Source: Verpa conica
Taxonomy: Eukaryota > Ascomycota > Pezizomycetes > Pezizales > Morchellaceae
Assembly: GCA_033030425.1 (NCBI GenBank)
Contig: JAUFSD010000008.1
Location: 1,736,001-1,800,000 of the forward strand
Direction: 5' to 3'
Length of the DNA stretch: 64,000 nt
The position numbers were made by a program, and so were the translations under genes. The notes beneath the pieces are model-generated. The model saw only the letters and a program-made list of their open reading frames with translations, was not told the DNA's origin and did not search any database. Numbering within the stretch: the first letter of the stretch is position 1; each line of letters opens with the position of its first letter. Of the stretch, positions 33,712 to 46,000 are shown one piece after another.

Positions 33712-36655
33712 ATGTTCGGACTTATCCCTGATTCCAAGACCGGGGTAGACAAGCTGCGGGACCAGATAGCAAACGAACGATTGGACACTATCAACCCCAG
33801 GACTTACTTTGTTCCTGACGCTGCCCTTGCAAGAATTTTAACCTCCGAGGTAGTTGAATCTATCATTGAAGAAATCGGTATCTGTTGGGATGAGCGGGAT
33901 AAGGTTGTTAAGTCTGTTCTTGGCCATGCCAGAAAGATATTTTGCATCCTAGTTTGGATTGAAAGTCTAAACCTGAAGTCTATTGGAGAGATAGTAGACC
34001 GAAAGGATATAGAGCTACCGTTCGCCATCGAAAAGGTCGGGCGCAAGTTCTGGGAAGTGCAATGGGAATACCTATCCCCTATATTTGATGGGATCTACCG
34101 CCACTTAGACAGGAATATGATCCTACCATTTTGCAGCGAGAAGATTCTCGCAAAGGATGAAAATGGTACTTTATCCAAGGTTGAGGTTTACGATATACAT
34201 CAGAAAACTCTAGACAACTTGAAAAGTCGGGTATGTTTTGGACCCCCTGCCATGGCCTGGTATAGCTATTATCTAACGGTTTTCACTTGTAGTCTGCTAG
34301 GGACATCGGAAAGATTCTCCGAGTGAAGGAGAGCACAGAAGGGCTTGAGGGGAGAAAGAACTGGGTATGTCTTTAGTTTATTTATTTATTATAATCTAGG
34401 TCTGTTCTAATCGCCTCACTTTACAGGCAACAGTTTGCGTAGCTCAAAAGCAGCTCCTAGAGGGTGAAGAACCATCTCAAATAGATCTAGGAAAACTACA
34501 AAGTATCGGCAAACTTATACATCCCCATATTGTTGATCTTTTGGGGGCATACTCCCACATGGGTTCCCACTATGTAATCTTCCCTTACACCGACATGAAT
34601 CTCAACCAATTCCTCGACCTCGACAAACGCCACCCCGACTTTTTGACGGATAACAGTTTCTATACTTCTATTGTTGGGTTGTCTGAAGCTCTAAATTCTA
34701 TTCATTGCTACACTTCCACTTCTATGGGTGATGTGGCATTTACTAGTAGTATCGGATACCTCGAGATTAAACCACGGAAAATCCTTATACAGGACGGCAA
34801 ATTTCTGCTGTCGGAGTTTGGGCTTCCCGGAGCGAAACCGAGCGGCCTAGGTTCAGCAACCATGTATCATTCTAGCATAGTCACATACGAAGCCCCCGAG
34901 TGTTCAAACCTCGAGACCCTCACTACCGCAGAAATTTTTCGTAGTGCCCCTATCTGGTCTTTTGGCTGCATCCTCTCCGAGATTGCTACTTATATGATTT
35001 CTGGACGCCAAGGGGTCCAGGAATTCATGACTACGAGGCGTACCAAGTATCCAAACGATTCCTTCCATGATTGCGGTAGCTTGAAGCCCGAGGTAGACGC
35101 TTGGATTCGCCAACTAGAGAAAGAGATCAGTTGTGAAAGTCCAATGTTTCACCTCCTACAAGTTATTAAAGCTATGCTACAGTGTGACCTTGAGAAACGA
35201 CCAAATGCCTCCGGAGTACTCACACATCTTCGGGAAAACGCTGCCTTCCAGATTCCTATAGAGCCCCTCCGCCTGAAACAGACTAGGAGCCATAGTGGCG
35301 ATTGGTGGGAGGAACTAAAGCATGAGCTCAAAACCCGTCCCGAGCCAGTAGTCCGCTTACTGCTAGAGAAGAAAGGGACAGTAGGCCCAGACTACCGAGA
35401 TAGGAATGGATGGACGATTTTAGATCATGCGGCAACTATCGATGGGAGCGGTTCTATGGTTCACCTACTACTGAAGGGGAGCATATGCACGAGATTCTCA
35501 TCTGAAGCGTTATCAACAGCGCTCTGTAAGGCAGCCAGGAGCGATAACGAGAAAGCTGTGAGCTTATTGCTTGAAGAGGGGGCCAATCCAAATAACCGAG
35601 ATATCAACGGATTCACGGTATTAGAAGAGGCAGCCTACCACGGGAAAACAGCAATGGTTCACCTAATACTTGAGAAGGGGCTAAAAGCGGGTCAGGAAAT
35701 TTCCGCTAATAACCTATCGACAGCCTTGTGTTGGGGGTCTAGGTATGGAGATAAAAAGATAGTTAGCCTAATTCTCAGTAAGGGGGCGGATGTAAGTTTC
35801 GTGGGTGAGGATAGGAGAACGGCGCTGAAATGGGCGGTCTTGATGGGCCATGAGCCAGTGGCCCGCCTACCCCTCGAGGCAGGCGCGGACATAAATTATT
35901 GTATTGAAGGTGGTCTAACCGTTTCGAGAAACCAAGAGTCAGGCCTAGCGGTAGAGGAGCCAATGACTGCTATCGAGAAAGTGGCATGTCAGAATAACCA
36001 GGTTGAAAAAGGATCGACGTTACTCGAAGAAGCAGCCTACAAAGGGGACAAGGTGATGGTCAGTCTGCTACTAGAGAAGAGGTTACACCCTGGTGTCTCG
36101 GATTGTGTTGTGTCAAAAGTGTTGTGCTGGGGTTCTTGGAATGGGAAGGAGGAACTGGTCTGTATCCTGCTTGAGAAAGGGGTAGATGAGATGCATATGA
36201 ATGAGGAAAGTAACAAGGCACTAGAACAGGCTGTTCTAGCAGGCCATGAGCCAGTTGTTCACTTGGTACTCGAGAAGGGGGCGAATCCAAACCATTTCAG
36301 GAGTCATACGTCAGCATTGATGATGGCTGTTCGCATGGGACATGAGTCAGTTGCTTGTTTGTTACTTGAAAATCGGGCGGATCCAAACTTCACAAACTTG
36401 GGCGGTGTTACAGTGCTATCATCTGCAGTCAGCAAAGAGAACTGGTCAATGGTCTACCTATTACTTAATAAAGCTGTCGATCCAGAATTCTCGACCGAGA
36501 GTTTGTCCAGAGCGCTGATTATAGCAGCTATCATAGCGGACGAGAAGTTAGTATCCCTACTACTCGAGAAGGGAGCTGATATCAAACATCACAATGAAAC
36601 CGGGAATACAGCACTGATATTAGCAGCCTCACGGGGACACCTTGCGATTACTTAA
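33712..36655 (+). CDS. Pseudokinase-ankyrin protein, three exons, with in-frame stop in the ankyrin array
   Basis: Exons are 33712-34230, 34293-34364 and 34427-36655; phases match and the stop TAA is at 36653-36655. Residues 1-173 are the helical N-terminal region that often precedes kinase-like domains in fungal recognition proteins (ARKIFCILVWI, FWEVQWEYLSP). The kinase-like domain follows: a VAQK strand (lysine present), but the catalytic loop reads YLEIKPRKILI (HRD Asp replaced by Glu, Asn by Lys) and the DFG site reads SEFG. YEAPE and WSFGC remain. It is probably a pseudokinase. About nine to ten ankyrin repeats with (L)LLEKGA(D/N) units follow. The same frame stays open after the TAA to 36916 with two or three more repeats, so the stop looks like a point mutation. 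Confidence 0.75.
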
Positions 36656-36916
36656 CTACTACTCGAGAAGGGGGCTGATGTAAAGGACAAAAACAACCAT
36701 GGAGAGACACCGCTGCTTTTGGCAGTCTTCAAGGGACATCTGGGTATTGTTCAACTACTGCTCAAGGCAGGGGCTGATCCAAAGCATCCAAGTGATAATG
36801 GGAGTATGGCCTTGTCTGCGTCAATCAGATTGAGGTTTCCTGGGATATATAAACTTTTACAGCAGAGTTCTAATGTATGTGCACTCCTACCTAGCTCGTA
36901 CAGGGCCCTTGAATAA
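36656..36916 (+). pseudogene. Ankyrin repeats downstream of premature stop
   Basis: This is in frame with the preceding gene: [14 protein letters not shown], then [18 protein letters not shown] and [12 protein letters not shown], ending at TAA 36914-36916. Next-repeat comparison shows ATT-GTT-CAA in the later unit against ATT-ACT-TAA at the stop, so the stop fits a CAA to TAA transition. It was probably the original C-terminus of the gene at 33712. Confidence 0.7.
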
Positions 36917-37952
36917 CTCTATCCCACTTACTACCGAACCTTTCTATTCATGGCTAATTTGCGGCGATTACAGGAGCAGGGGTCAGAAGAGGGTAGGTTA
37001 GAGCCAAAAGACAGCTCTTGAGAGAATGGAACATGTAGAGCGGGAGGAGATGCTAGGAATAGGCTTAAAATTGTATTTAGATACTACATAGCTTCAAGTT
37101 TAGACCCAGGAGCCTCTAAATCTTAAAAAAACATTTCTCTTACATTTATACGATTAACATAGCCATAGGGCTCCACCTATGAAGTAGTAATCCATTAACC
37201 TTGCTTAGGTATCATAGCCTAATGGCTCCATGTATTTATGATAGGATTACTGGTAATCGCAGAAATAGGGGTTAGGGTTGACTTAATGAAAGGGAACCCT
37301 AGTATACTTCGCTCACATGCACCCTATAGAGCAAAGAGTCCTAAATATAACTAAAATACCTTAATCCATGACGCTATGATACTATGGGTAAAATCCCCTA
37401 CCACCACTAGGGATCTTCAGACCAAGCTCTATACCCCTTGGCGTGATATAACTAGCGACATATGTATGACATCTCCCCTTCAACCACACTTCATTATCCC
37501 CGGCCTAAGATGATAGTCTTTTAGGAAATTTAACTTACTTGGGGACATTCTAATTCTATAATCATGTTCTCTTAGAATAATAAATTCCAAGGTGGTTTTC
37601 TACATCCCCACAGGTTATTTTGCCTATAAGGAAATAACAGTAAGCTACTCTGGACTCTGATATATATTAGATACCAAACCGATAGAGCCCTAGATAGGGA
37701 TCTTAGACTCGTTAGTATAGGACAAACATAAGCCGCAACAAAATTAGATCACATGACAGATTCCTGGCTCACACTTCTAGCCTTGGCACCTCTTGCGTTG
37801 GTGCAGGTTAAGTCGCGGCTCGGCCCGTTCCCGCCACCACAGACCTTGGAGCGATCGTCTTGCCGCTTAAGTCTACTTAAACGTGGCACGTGCTTCCCGA
37901 CCACACCTGCATCTCAGTTCATCCAGAGAAACTTCAGCGATATAGTATTGTA
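36917..37952. other. Intergenic DNA
   Basis: No supported gene. GGGGTTAGGGTT lies at about 37268. The open frame 37753-38088 starts with ATG, but its second half runs into the MITE at 37953, so it is probably not a gene. Confidence 0.4.
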
Positions 37953-38110
37953 CACTCCCTATAAGAATAATACCTATAAGAATAATCGCTCTATAATAAT
38001 ATATATTCTCCCAAATAGACGAATAAGGTCAGATTACCTCTATTTATACGAATATTCACGTTATAAGGGTGCTGAGATTCGGTCCTAATAGTATTCTTAT
38101 AGGGAAAGTC
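37953..38110. repeat. TA-flanked MITE (158 bp)
   Basis: The left end CACTCCCTATAAGAATAATA is mirrored at the right by TATTCTTATAGGGAAAGTC. TA lies at 37951-37952 and 38111-38112. The sequence just inside the left end repeats CCTATAAGAATAAT. AT-rich interior without coding capacity. Confidence 0.6.
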
Positions 38111-39817
38111 TACTTACATTTATGAATAGGTGGTAAGTACCGAAAAAAGAAAGTCCTATCTCCTTAGGGTACACTTGAGTATTTTTAGTACTTGTTGCAC
38201 AGGGATTTGCCCACGCTTTGACTAAAGATTAGCCCGACTCAGACCATTTAGTAGTCAACTGGGTGCGCGGGTTGTCCTAATGTCTTTGCTATGAGTAACT
38301 GGAGTAGCTATTCTAACGCAGAACTCCTATGGAATATAGTTCCCGGAACATTATTACAAAATCAGGGTTAGAAAACAATGGTTTTATAGTCACTCACTGC
38401 TAGAATTTGGTTGGGAAGCTCAATGGCCTATCGAATCTCTGGCTCTCGGGTGCCCCATCTCCACATAACTTTGACTGGTGACTGGATCTCTCATGGAGGC
38501 CTTTGGATCGATACCGCATCTAGAAAGAGCAGGAGCACAGCGGTGAAGGTAGCGCCCAACAGGGTCCAGTTGGCTTAGGTCATTAGGCTTTATTACTAAG
38601 AATCTCATAGTCCATTACTTTCTAAACGACATAAGTATGATAGTCACAATCAGTGGCTTATAGGGCTTTTGTGGCGGACTACGTAGAGTTGTAGTATACT
38701 TCTAAATGTCTCATTTGTAACACCATCCGCCCCTCGCTTATATTCCAAATGCCGAGTATATATTAATATTCGTGAGGTAATATAATATCTAGCTACTATC
38801 TAATTTCAAGGGTAAATAAAACCAAGGATATGAGACTTGCATGGTGAGGCTTGGGATGTTGTGCTGCGGCTCATGTATAGATATATTTTGTATTTAAGCT
38901 GGTCTTGCCAGGTGCGAATAGTCGGAAGGTTCCATTTACTATTACTAAGAAAAAACCAGTCACATATTTTATGCCGCTGTTAGTGGTGTTGTATCGGCTA
39001 CACAGCTTGCATAAGGTGGGTTGGTAACGGTACTTTGAGACATGTGAAGTCTTTAGTCCGGAATCTGAGTAGTTGATCATCTCACAGGTATTTCGATATT
39101 CGGTTTCTACTTAAAGTTACTACTGCCCTCCAAGGAAAGACCCAGAAAACAGAGATGATACGCACGGAGGTGTCTTGGAAGTTTAAATATACCTAATAAG
39201 GCTTTTATAATGGTCTGCTTAGGTCAGGGAGGAATTTTCGAAAAACAAGGAGGATCCCTCCGGCGAATAGGGAGTCTTCTTTTAGTAACTTTTTGTTCTT
39301 CTAGCCGATGAGTCTGGCTTGAAGGGTCCCCCACTATTTCTCCAAACTTCTTCCCTGGCCCGCGTAGGAGGCCCCCGTAACTAGAGATGGTATATTATTG
39401 AGTAGGTGCTTCAGCCGCTTAATCCCCCACCCCTGTCTTCTAGTGCTTTCCTTAGAGGATAACTATGTATAGTTAGCCATTAACGAAATCTAGCCAGTGG
39501 GGAGATATTTGTCTTAGACATTTTCACTAGTCTTGGCAGCCTTCTTTCAGTCAGGCAGCTTTAAATGGGGAGTAGTTGCCATTCTTTGATGAGCCACCGC
39601 CACATTGGGGGGGCAGCATTTTTTAACACCTTATGGGATAAAGAGGGGTTAACAGGCGCTGGAACGGTTGGGAGCCATGGAGATTCCTAGCACTAGGACC
39701 AAAAATATACATAATTTTACTGATACAGGGTAGAACTGTTTTTATTTTTGTATTTTCCATTGCGTAAAATTAGACATATGCCACCCCCCCTCCTCCAGCC
39801 ACAATAGATAAGATTTT
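38111..39817. other. Intergenic DNA
   Basis: I see no gene and no clear repeat structure in this 1.7 kb, apart from short C/G runs at about 39607-39615 and 39783-39790. Confidence 0.4.
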
Positions 39818-39825
39818 AAGGTAAC

Positions 39826-40288
39826 AAGGCCTTCCAATGGGCCAGCCCGAGCAAAAAAAGGCGTTGGCCCAGCCCAACTATTTGATGGAAGCCCGGGCAA
39901 GCCCAAGTAGCCCAAGTACAGTCTCCGGTAGAATTAATGCGAAAATGCGCTACTCAGGGCTCAGAGGTCTGATTGGTATTTGGTGTCATCAACGAAGATT
40001 TGCTAATCCCTGTTTTCGCAATAATTCGGAGACTGTAAGAACTAATAATGCTTTTATTGCGCTAGAGCCCCCGCCCCCCCCAAAAAAAACCTGTACTCTC
40101 TGGTGCTAACGCTCGACACAAGCCCTTCTAAAAAATTTTAATGTTGGCCCAATTAAAAATGTAGCCCGGGCGAATGTTTCCTACGGCCCAGCCCAGCCCA
40201 ACTGGCAAAGTGCTCTTCCAGCCCGGCCCGGCCCGGCCCAAGTAGGCCCGGGCAAGCTCAAATAAGGGTCGGCCCATTGGAAGGCCTG
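39826..40288. repeat. hAT-like MITE with 8-bp target duplication
   Basis: Terminal inverted repeats read (C/A)AGGCCTTCCAATGGGCC at both ends. They are flanked by the direct repeat AAGGTAAC (39818-39825 and 40289-40296), the 8-bp duplication typical of hAT elements. GC-rich subterminal repeats of GGCCCAGCCC and GCCCGGGCAAGC type occur at both ends in opposite orientation. The 463-bp total includes a second element nested at 39919-40035. No coding capacity. Confidence 0.8.
39919..40035. repeat. TA-flanked MITE nested in the hAT-like element
   Basis: CAGTCTCCGG...TTAATGCGAAAA at the left is mirrored by TTTTCGCAATAATTCGGAGACTG at the right, with TA at 39917-39918 and 40036-40037. It is 117 bp. 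Its ends resemble those of the element at 4029-4183. It inserted after the hAT-like MITE. Confidence 0.7.
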
Positions 40289-40296
40289 AAGGTAAC

Positions 40297-40794
40297 TGGT
40301 GTATGTACCGGGTGTTGAAGGTAAGTACCAAGAACTCTCTCCGGTTGGGTAGTTCTTTAACGCAAGCTTGTGGTTGGTCTGATAATGCCACACTGGTCAC
40401 CAAAGTTGTATATGAGCTGGGCCCCCAGGCCTGGAAACACAATCTTAGAGACCATAATTTGACTTCCATTTACACACTACTAAACATAAATAACCAAAAC
40501 TAAGTTTAAACCACTACTAGCATGAAGCTAATAAAGAGTACAATCCTGTAATTTTTTTTAAAGTATTTTTTCGATTTTTAAAGGAGATATGATAAAATGT
40601 TCTTGGTACTTTTTTCCCCATACAAATGTTGGGTATCGCAGGAAAAGGATTGGCCCCTAAATGTGGCGCAAGAAAATCTCGGGCCTATGGGCATCAAGTT
40701 CTCGGTATTTTACGTGCACACCCTGTACAACAGATCACAGACTTTGCGACTGTAAAATGTGCTGTCAGCAGGTGATATAACTCTAGGTTCGAGG
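40297..40794. other. Intergenic DNA upstream of the membrane-protein gene
   Basis: I see no gene. T-rich and A-rich runs lie at about 40550-40580. Confidence 0.4.
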
Positions 40795-40802
40795 TATATA
40801 AA
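40795..40802 (+). promoter_or_regulatory. TATA box of the membrane-protein gene
   Basis: TATATAAA lies about 140 bp upstream of the predicted ATG at 40941. With initiation about 30 bp downstream, the first ATG encountered in the leader would be the one chosen for the gene. Confidence 0.4.
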
Positions 40803-40940
40803 TGTGCACTCCTTCGGCTACCCCTTGGTCAGCACCGTGGATCAAGTTTACTCTACACAACTCACGATCATTCCCTCATAGTGGAGCATTTTCTTTACGG
40901 TAGTTTTTAGTCTTTACTTTTCACTCACTAAAAGTAGTCA

Positions 40941-42074
40941 ATGACGGCATGTAATAGCCAGGGGGGTTATGTACCCTGTGGGAACGTTGGATGTATTTTG
41001 TCAACGCGGTGTTGCGTTAATGGTTATAGTAGGTTCCTAGTATTTACCTAGGTTTTATACCTAATGAAACAACTCTCGGGGCTAATTTCATGGAATTGGA
41101 ATATAGGCTTCTGTGATATAGATTATGCTTGCTACACCTTTTCTGGATTTGTCGGTTGTTACAGGTATGTACTATTTTGGGTCATGGTGCCAAAAGTTAC
41201 AGTTGGCCACTAACGAATTCAACAGAGCAACATCTGCCGTGCCAACCTTTAAAAGACGATGTTATAACCGCGTAGACAGTGTCGTTAGCTGCCCAGAGTG
41301 TATACATTGGTATGTTACTCCTCTGATTAGCCTTTACCTTGGTCTCTATTGCTAAACTTGTTTTTAACCATACACAGTGCAGCGGCAACCGCGCCATTTT
41401 GTTACACAGAAGTATACATAGGAGGACCTACAACCCTCTCACAAGTGTTCTGTGGAACAAATAGTACCATCCAGGTTGTCAATCTAGCGACACGAAACAC
41501 AATACTGCCGTCCACCCTACCAGAAATAAAGACGATTCTAATACCGATAATTATAACCCTAAGCCGAAGCGATTCTAGCTCTATAGTTACCTCCAGCTCG
41601 ACAGTCACTTCCAGCTCTACAGTGAGCTATGCAACCCCTAGCGTAGCATCCACATCTACAGCTACTTTAAAGGAGATACCAATAATCAACCCAGGTCTAT
41701 CTAGTGGAGTAATTGCTGGAATCGCCATTGGAGCATTCTTTGCTGTCGCGGCGATTGCAATGTTAGGATTCTTTTTATGGAGGAAGCAAGCGGCGCAACA
41801 ACAACAAGCCATGGGCCCTGTTGAACATGGATCGTTGCATACTTCACAGTATGCTACTGGGCCAGGTGTTCTTTACCATCAACAGTTTGATAACAAGCAA
41901 ATTATATCCCCTGTTACGTCCGAGCATCAACTATACCCTAACCAGGTACAAACATCCCAACCACTTGCGCTGCCAGTACTGGTACCAGGGCCAGTTCAAA
42001 CAGTATCTAGGCACGGACTATCAGAGTTACCAGTGCAGACAGGACCTTGGAACAAACGATCAGAGTTGTACTGA
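40941..42074 (+). CDS. Cys-rich single-pass membrane protein, four exons
   Basis: Exons 40941-41028, 41107-41164, 41226-41309 and 41378-42074 join in phase to 308 aa. The N-terminal region is cysteine-rich (TACNSQGGYVPCGNVGC, then TRCCVNG, FCDIDYACY, CPECIHC). This resembles extracellular Cys-rich modules of fungal wall or surface proteins. A Ser/Thr-rich stalk with repeated SS(S)TVTSS follows. One transmembrane helix (GVIAGIAIGAFFAVAAIAML) is followed by a basic stop (WRKQ) and a Gln/Pro-rich cytoplasmic tail. The layout is that of WSC/Mid2-like sensors or similar surface receptors. No signal peptide is seen before the first cysteine, so an upstream exon may be missing or the protein may be a type III membrane protein. 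Introns are 78, 61 and 68 nt; intron 2 has a CACTAACG branch point. Confidence 0.7.
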
Positions 42075-43091
42075 TATTATTTTGGATCAAGATATGGTCC
42101 GCTTGGGTACCTGAGGTAGGATTTATCAATTCCTCAGCTATATTTACCTAGTTAATTGAATCAAATTGAATTCATATACTATGTTTGGTATTTTGACTTT
42201 GACTATTTTGGTCCCGGGACCTAAGCAGACTTTTCTACTTTGTATATATAGTAACACCTACGACCATTCTAATTCCTCCGTATTTCTATCGAGGTAAAAG
42301 AGATAATAGAGTGGGGTTTAGGTAGGCAATCGTATTAGTAAAGTTTACTTTGTGTCCTACAGTCTCCCTTGAGCCCTGGAAACTTCATAGGGGTGAACTT
42401 TTGATATGATATGAAAAAGGCAACTATTCAATGAGGCTACAAATTGCCTTAAAAAAATCATTATGAGCCTGCGCACGGGAATAATCTCAACCCTTTACTC
42501 GTAGTTCCCTTTCTTGCTAGTGAATTCCTAGCATGCTTCTTCGCCTATAAAATTAACCGATCCCTTGAGTAATCCACATAGTTCAAAGGCTATTGGTGCC
42601 CTTGATTCCACCTACCTGCATCTTAATCGCTGATTCAATAGGTTTATCGATCGATCATCATCCACCAACATGATTATACATGCGTGCTACATGTTCTAGA
42701 TGGCAGTCCTCTCTTAGTCTATGGAGATTTTAAAAGCTACTGGACCTAGCCCCGCCAGCCCCGCACACCGTCTATAGCCGAATTAGACACTTTCACGGGT
42801 CTAAGAAGATCGGTAATCCAGATGAAGATCTTTGATGGCCTATGCTGGGCTGATTTGGAACCATGAGACCCTAATAGGACACAAAGCTTGTGTACAGGCT
42901 GGTAGTCTCTTCAGCCGCAGTTATATTTCTGCCCCGCGCCAACTGACTTCTGATGCTATATGCGCACGTACATACATCCCTTTTGAAGAATACTGCCTTC
43001 TTCCCGCCAGCCTTAGCATCAACAATCATCACATTATTTTCCCGACCAGCTCAAATAATTAGCATCATACTCTCTCATTATACACTAAGTC
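42075..43091. other. Intergenic DNA
   Basis: No gene. Only short isolated frames without support. Confidence 0.4.
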
Positions 43092-46000
43092 ATGCTTGGA
43101 TTTTTATTCAAACCTTTCACTGGGTTTCACCCGAGACCACCCCCAAAGATCGAGGAGACAGTTACAGCGACAGAAACACCATCAAGGAAAGGAGCAGTCT
43201 TCAGAGTCTCAGGTATTCCTCCGGCAGCGACAATTGACGATCTGAAAGATACGCTCTTGTCAGCATTTTCATCTGAGAAGTTCGAAATCGAGGCTACGCT
43301 TAGTCAATCCTGTTACAGCAATACTCAGACTGCTCTAGTCGATTTTACGCCGGTTGCACCAAGCAAGCTAAATAAACTCTCCAGCGGTGCAACTTATGAA
43401 ATCATTTTCAAAGGTACCCGGAGCAGTGTTATAAGCGTAGACAAGGACTTTTACGGGCTTACTCAGCTTTGTCGAACAACGGGAGAGTTAAAGGCAGAGT
43501 AGGTTGTGCAGATACACCTGATTAGCACGAGCTTACCGATTGATAGTATTGTAGCTGTACATGGACTTAACGGCCATCCGTATGGATCATGGAGGGGAAG
43601 GGGTAATCTACAGTTGATGTGGCTTCATAACTTCCTTCCCGAGGATTTTCCGCATTGTAGGGTTATGATATATGGATACAACTCAAAACTTACAAGCAAT
43701 GCTACTCACACGATTCCTGACTACACTGATACGTTTTTGGAGGAGTTGAAAAAATCCAGGCAATCGGAAGAGGTACGTTTATCCTTCTGCTAAATAATAA
43801 AATATAATTCCCAAAACTTAATATTTGGCCCTCAGGAAAGGAATAGGCCAATAGTATTTATTGGTCATAGTTTCGGTGGTATTATCATTGCTCAGGTACG
43901 TGATGCTAGAATCAGTCCTATATTCTAAGACTCTAATGTTTATTACTCAGTCTATTGTCAAAGCCAAAGACCATCCCAATACCTACGGCCCCCTGTTCGA
44001 GAAAGCACGTGCCACAATCTTCTTTGGTACCCCACATCGTGGCCTAATTGTCGACGATATCCTTGCTATGTTGGAGATGGGCTCTCCAAGGAAAGAACTT
44101 GTTTTATCCATTAGCAGTGCTTCGAATAACTTAAGAGGCGAGTTGAAGAGGTTTATCAGTTACAGCACAATAACAAACCTCAAAATCGTCAGCTTCAAAG
44201 AAATTGAGCAGACTCAGAAATTAAAACAGGTATTTTAATACTCAGGACTCTCTTATTATATATCGTTTGGTAGCTGATCTTATTTTAGGACGAGAATGGC
44301 AGGTGGTCAAGGAGTGGCGACTACTTCACAGCTGTGGATATCGATTCATCTATACTCCAACTTCCGGATACAATTGAGGAATCTCTATCTGTTGAGGGAG
44401 ACCACTCTACTATGGTCAAGTTTGAAAACAAAGAGCATCTAGCTTATACCAGTATTGTCAGGCACTTGAGGAATTTCACGCTAGATGATGGTCAGGGTGG
44501 TGGAAGTGAGTAGTGCATGTCAATTATTATAAGTCTTGTAGCTAAAACTATTGTAATAGATCATTTTACGGTAACCAGTGCTGTTATCGGTAAAAGTATA
44601 GCCAGTCTCAAATACTTTCTGAAAGAAACGCCGTCAGTTGTGAATATGAGACAATTGAATGGTACAACGACCCTATTACACATGGCTGTTTGCACTGGAG
44701 AAAAAGATATGGTGTCCCTTCTCTTAAAACACAAAGCCGATATAGAAGCTGTAGACGAAGAGATGGAGACAGCTCTTCACCTAGCAGCACGCACAGGATT
44801 AAAGGATATTGTTGGGTTGCTACTGGGGAATGGCGCCGAAATCGATGCGCCTTGCAAAGGGATGACGGCACTGCACCTCGCAGCGCAGAACGGTCATAGT
44901 GATGTGGTGGTACTGCTTGTGAAGAACGGAGCGTATATCCTGGTGACAGACAAGAATAAGCGCACGGCACTACATCTGGCGGCTTCGGAAGGGCACCCGA
45001 ATGTGGTAGGAGTATTCCTAGACAAGGAGCTTCTGGAGGTGAAACTCATCATGGGAATGATTGCAGCAAAAGATAAAGATCAGTTTACGGCGCTAGATCT
45101 GGCAGCTCAACAAGGGCGTACGGATGTTGTGGAGATAATCCTGAAGAGCGATACGGGTATCGCAGCGGCAGGTAAAAACGAATTTAGGGCGCTTCATCTC
45201 GCAGCTCAGAACGGGCATGAGAAGGTTTGTCTCCACTCTTTACAAGATCTACGCGTAATTCAGGGTAGAATACTAATAGGTCTATAGGTAGTAGAGATGC
45301 TTCTAGCGGAACGGGTGGCGGCTTCAGAGATGTCCAATTATGCAGCCCTAAGATTGGCATTCCAGAACGGACACGAGAATGTGGTAGATATAGTTCTAGA
45401 GAATAAAGTGGCAACCGGAATATCTAAGTTGGCGGCACTGTATTTCGCAGCTCAGCAGGGCCACGAGGATATAGTGGAAATGCTTCTAAAGCGCGGGGTG
45501 GATATCACAACGGCGGATAAAAATGGCTGCACTGCATTGCACTTTGCAGCTCAGCACGGACATCTGCGCATTGTGGAGATCGTTTTGAGGGTGGACACAA
45601 ATATCACAGCGATAGATGTAAATGGGTACACTGCACTACACCTTGCGGCTCAAAATGGACATGAGGGTATTGTGGAGATGCTCTTGAAGAATGGTATGGG
45701 TATCGAAGCGGTGGATAGAAATGGATATACTGCACTGCATTTTGCAGCCCAGTATGGGCATGTGAGCGTTATGGAGGTGCTTTTAAAGCAGAAAATCGAC
45801 ATTATGTTGACGAATAAAGATCAGCGTACCGCATTGCAGATTGCCGTCCAATATGATCAAAAGGAGATTATAGAGGTTCTGAGGGGACGGACAGAAACTG
45901 CCCTACATCAAGCTGCTGGGAATGGGGATAGAGAGGTATTTTTTTGCTACATCTTACGCAATAGAATTTCCACGATACTGATGTAAGAACAGGCGGTGGC

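Noticed and set aside
37753..38088. 111-codon ATG-initiated frame
   Set aside because: The second half lies inside a TA-flanked MITE and the first half has no recognisable content.
39837..40469. Overlapping frames on both strands near 40 kb
   Set aside because: They lie mostly in the hAT-like MITE with its GC-rich subterminal repeats, with no coding signature.
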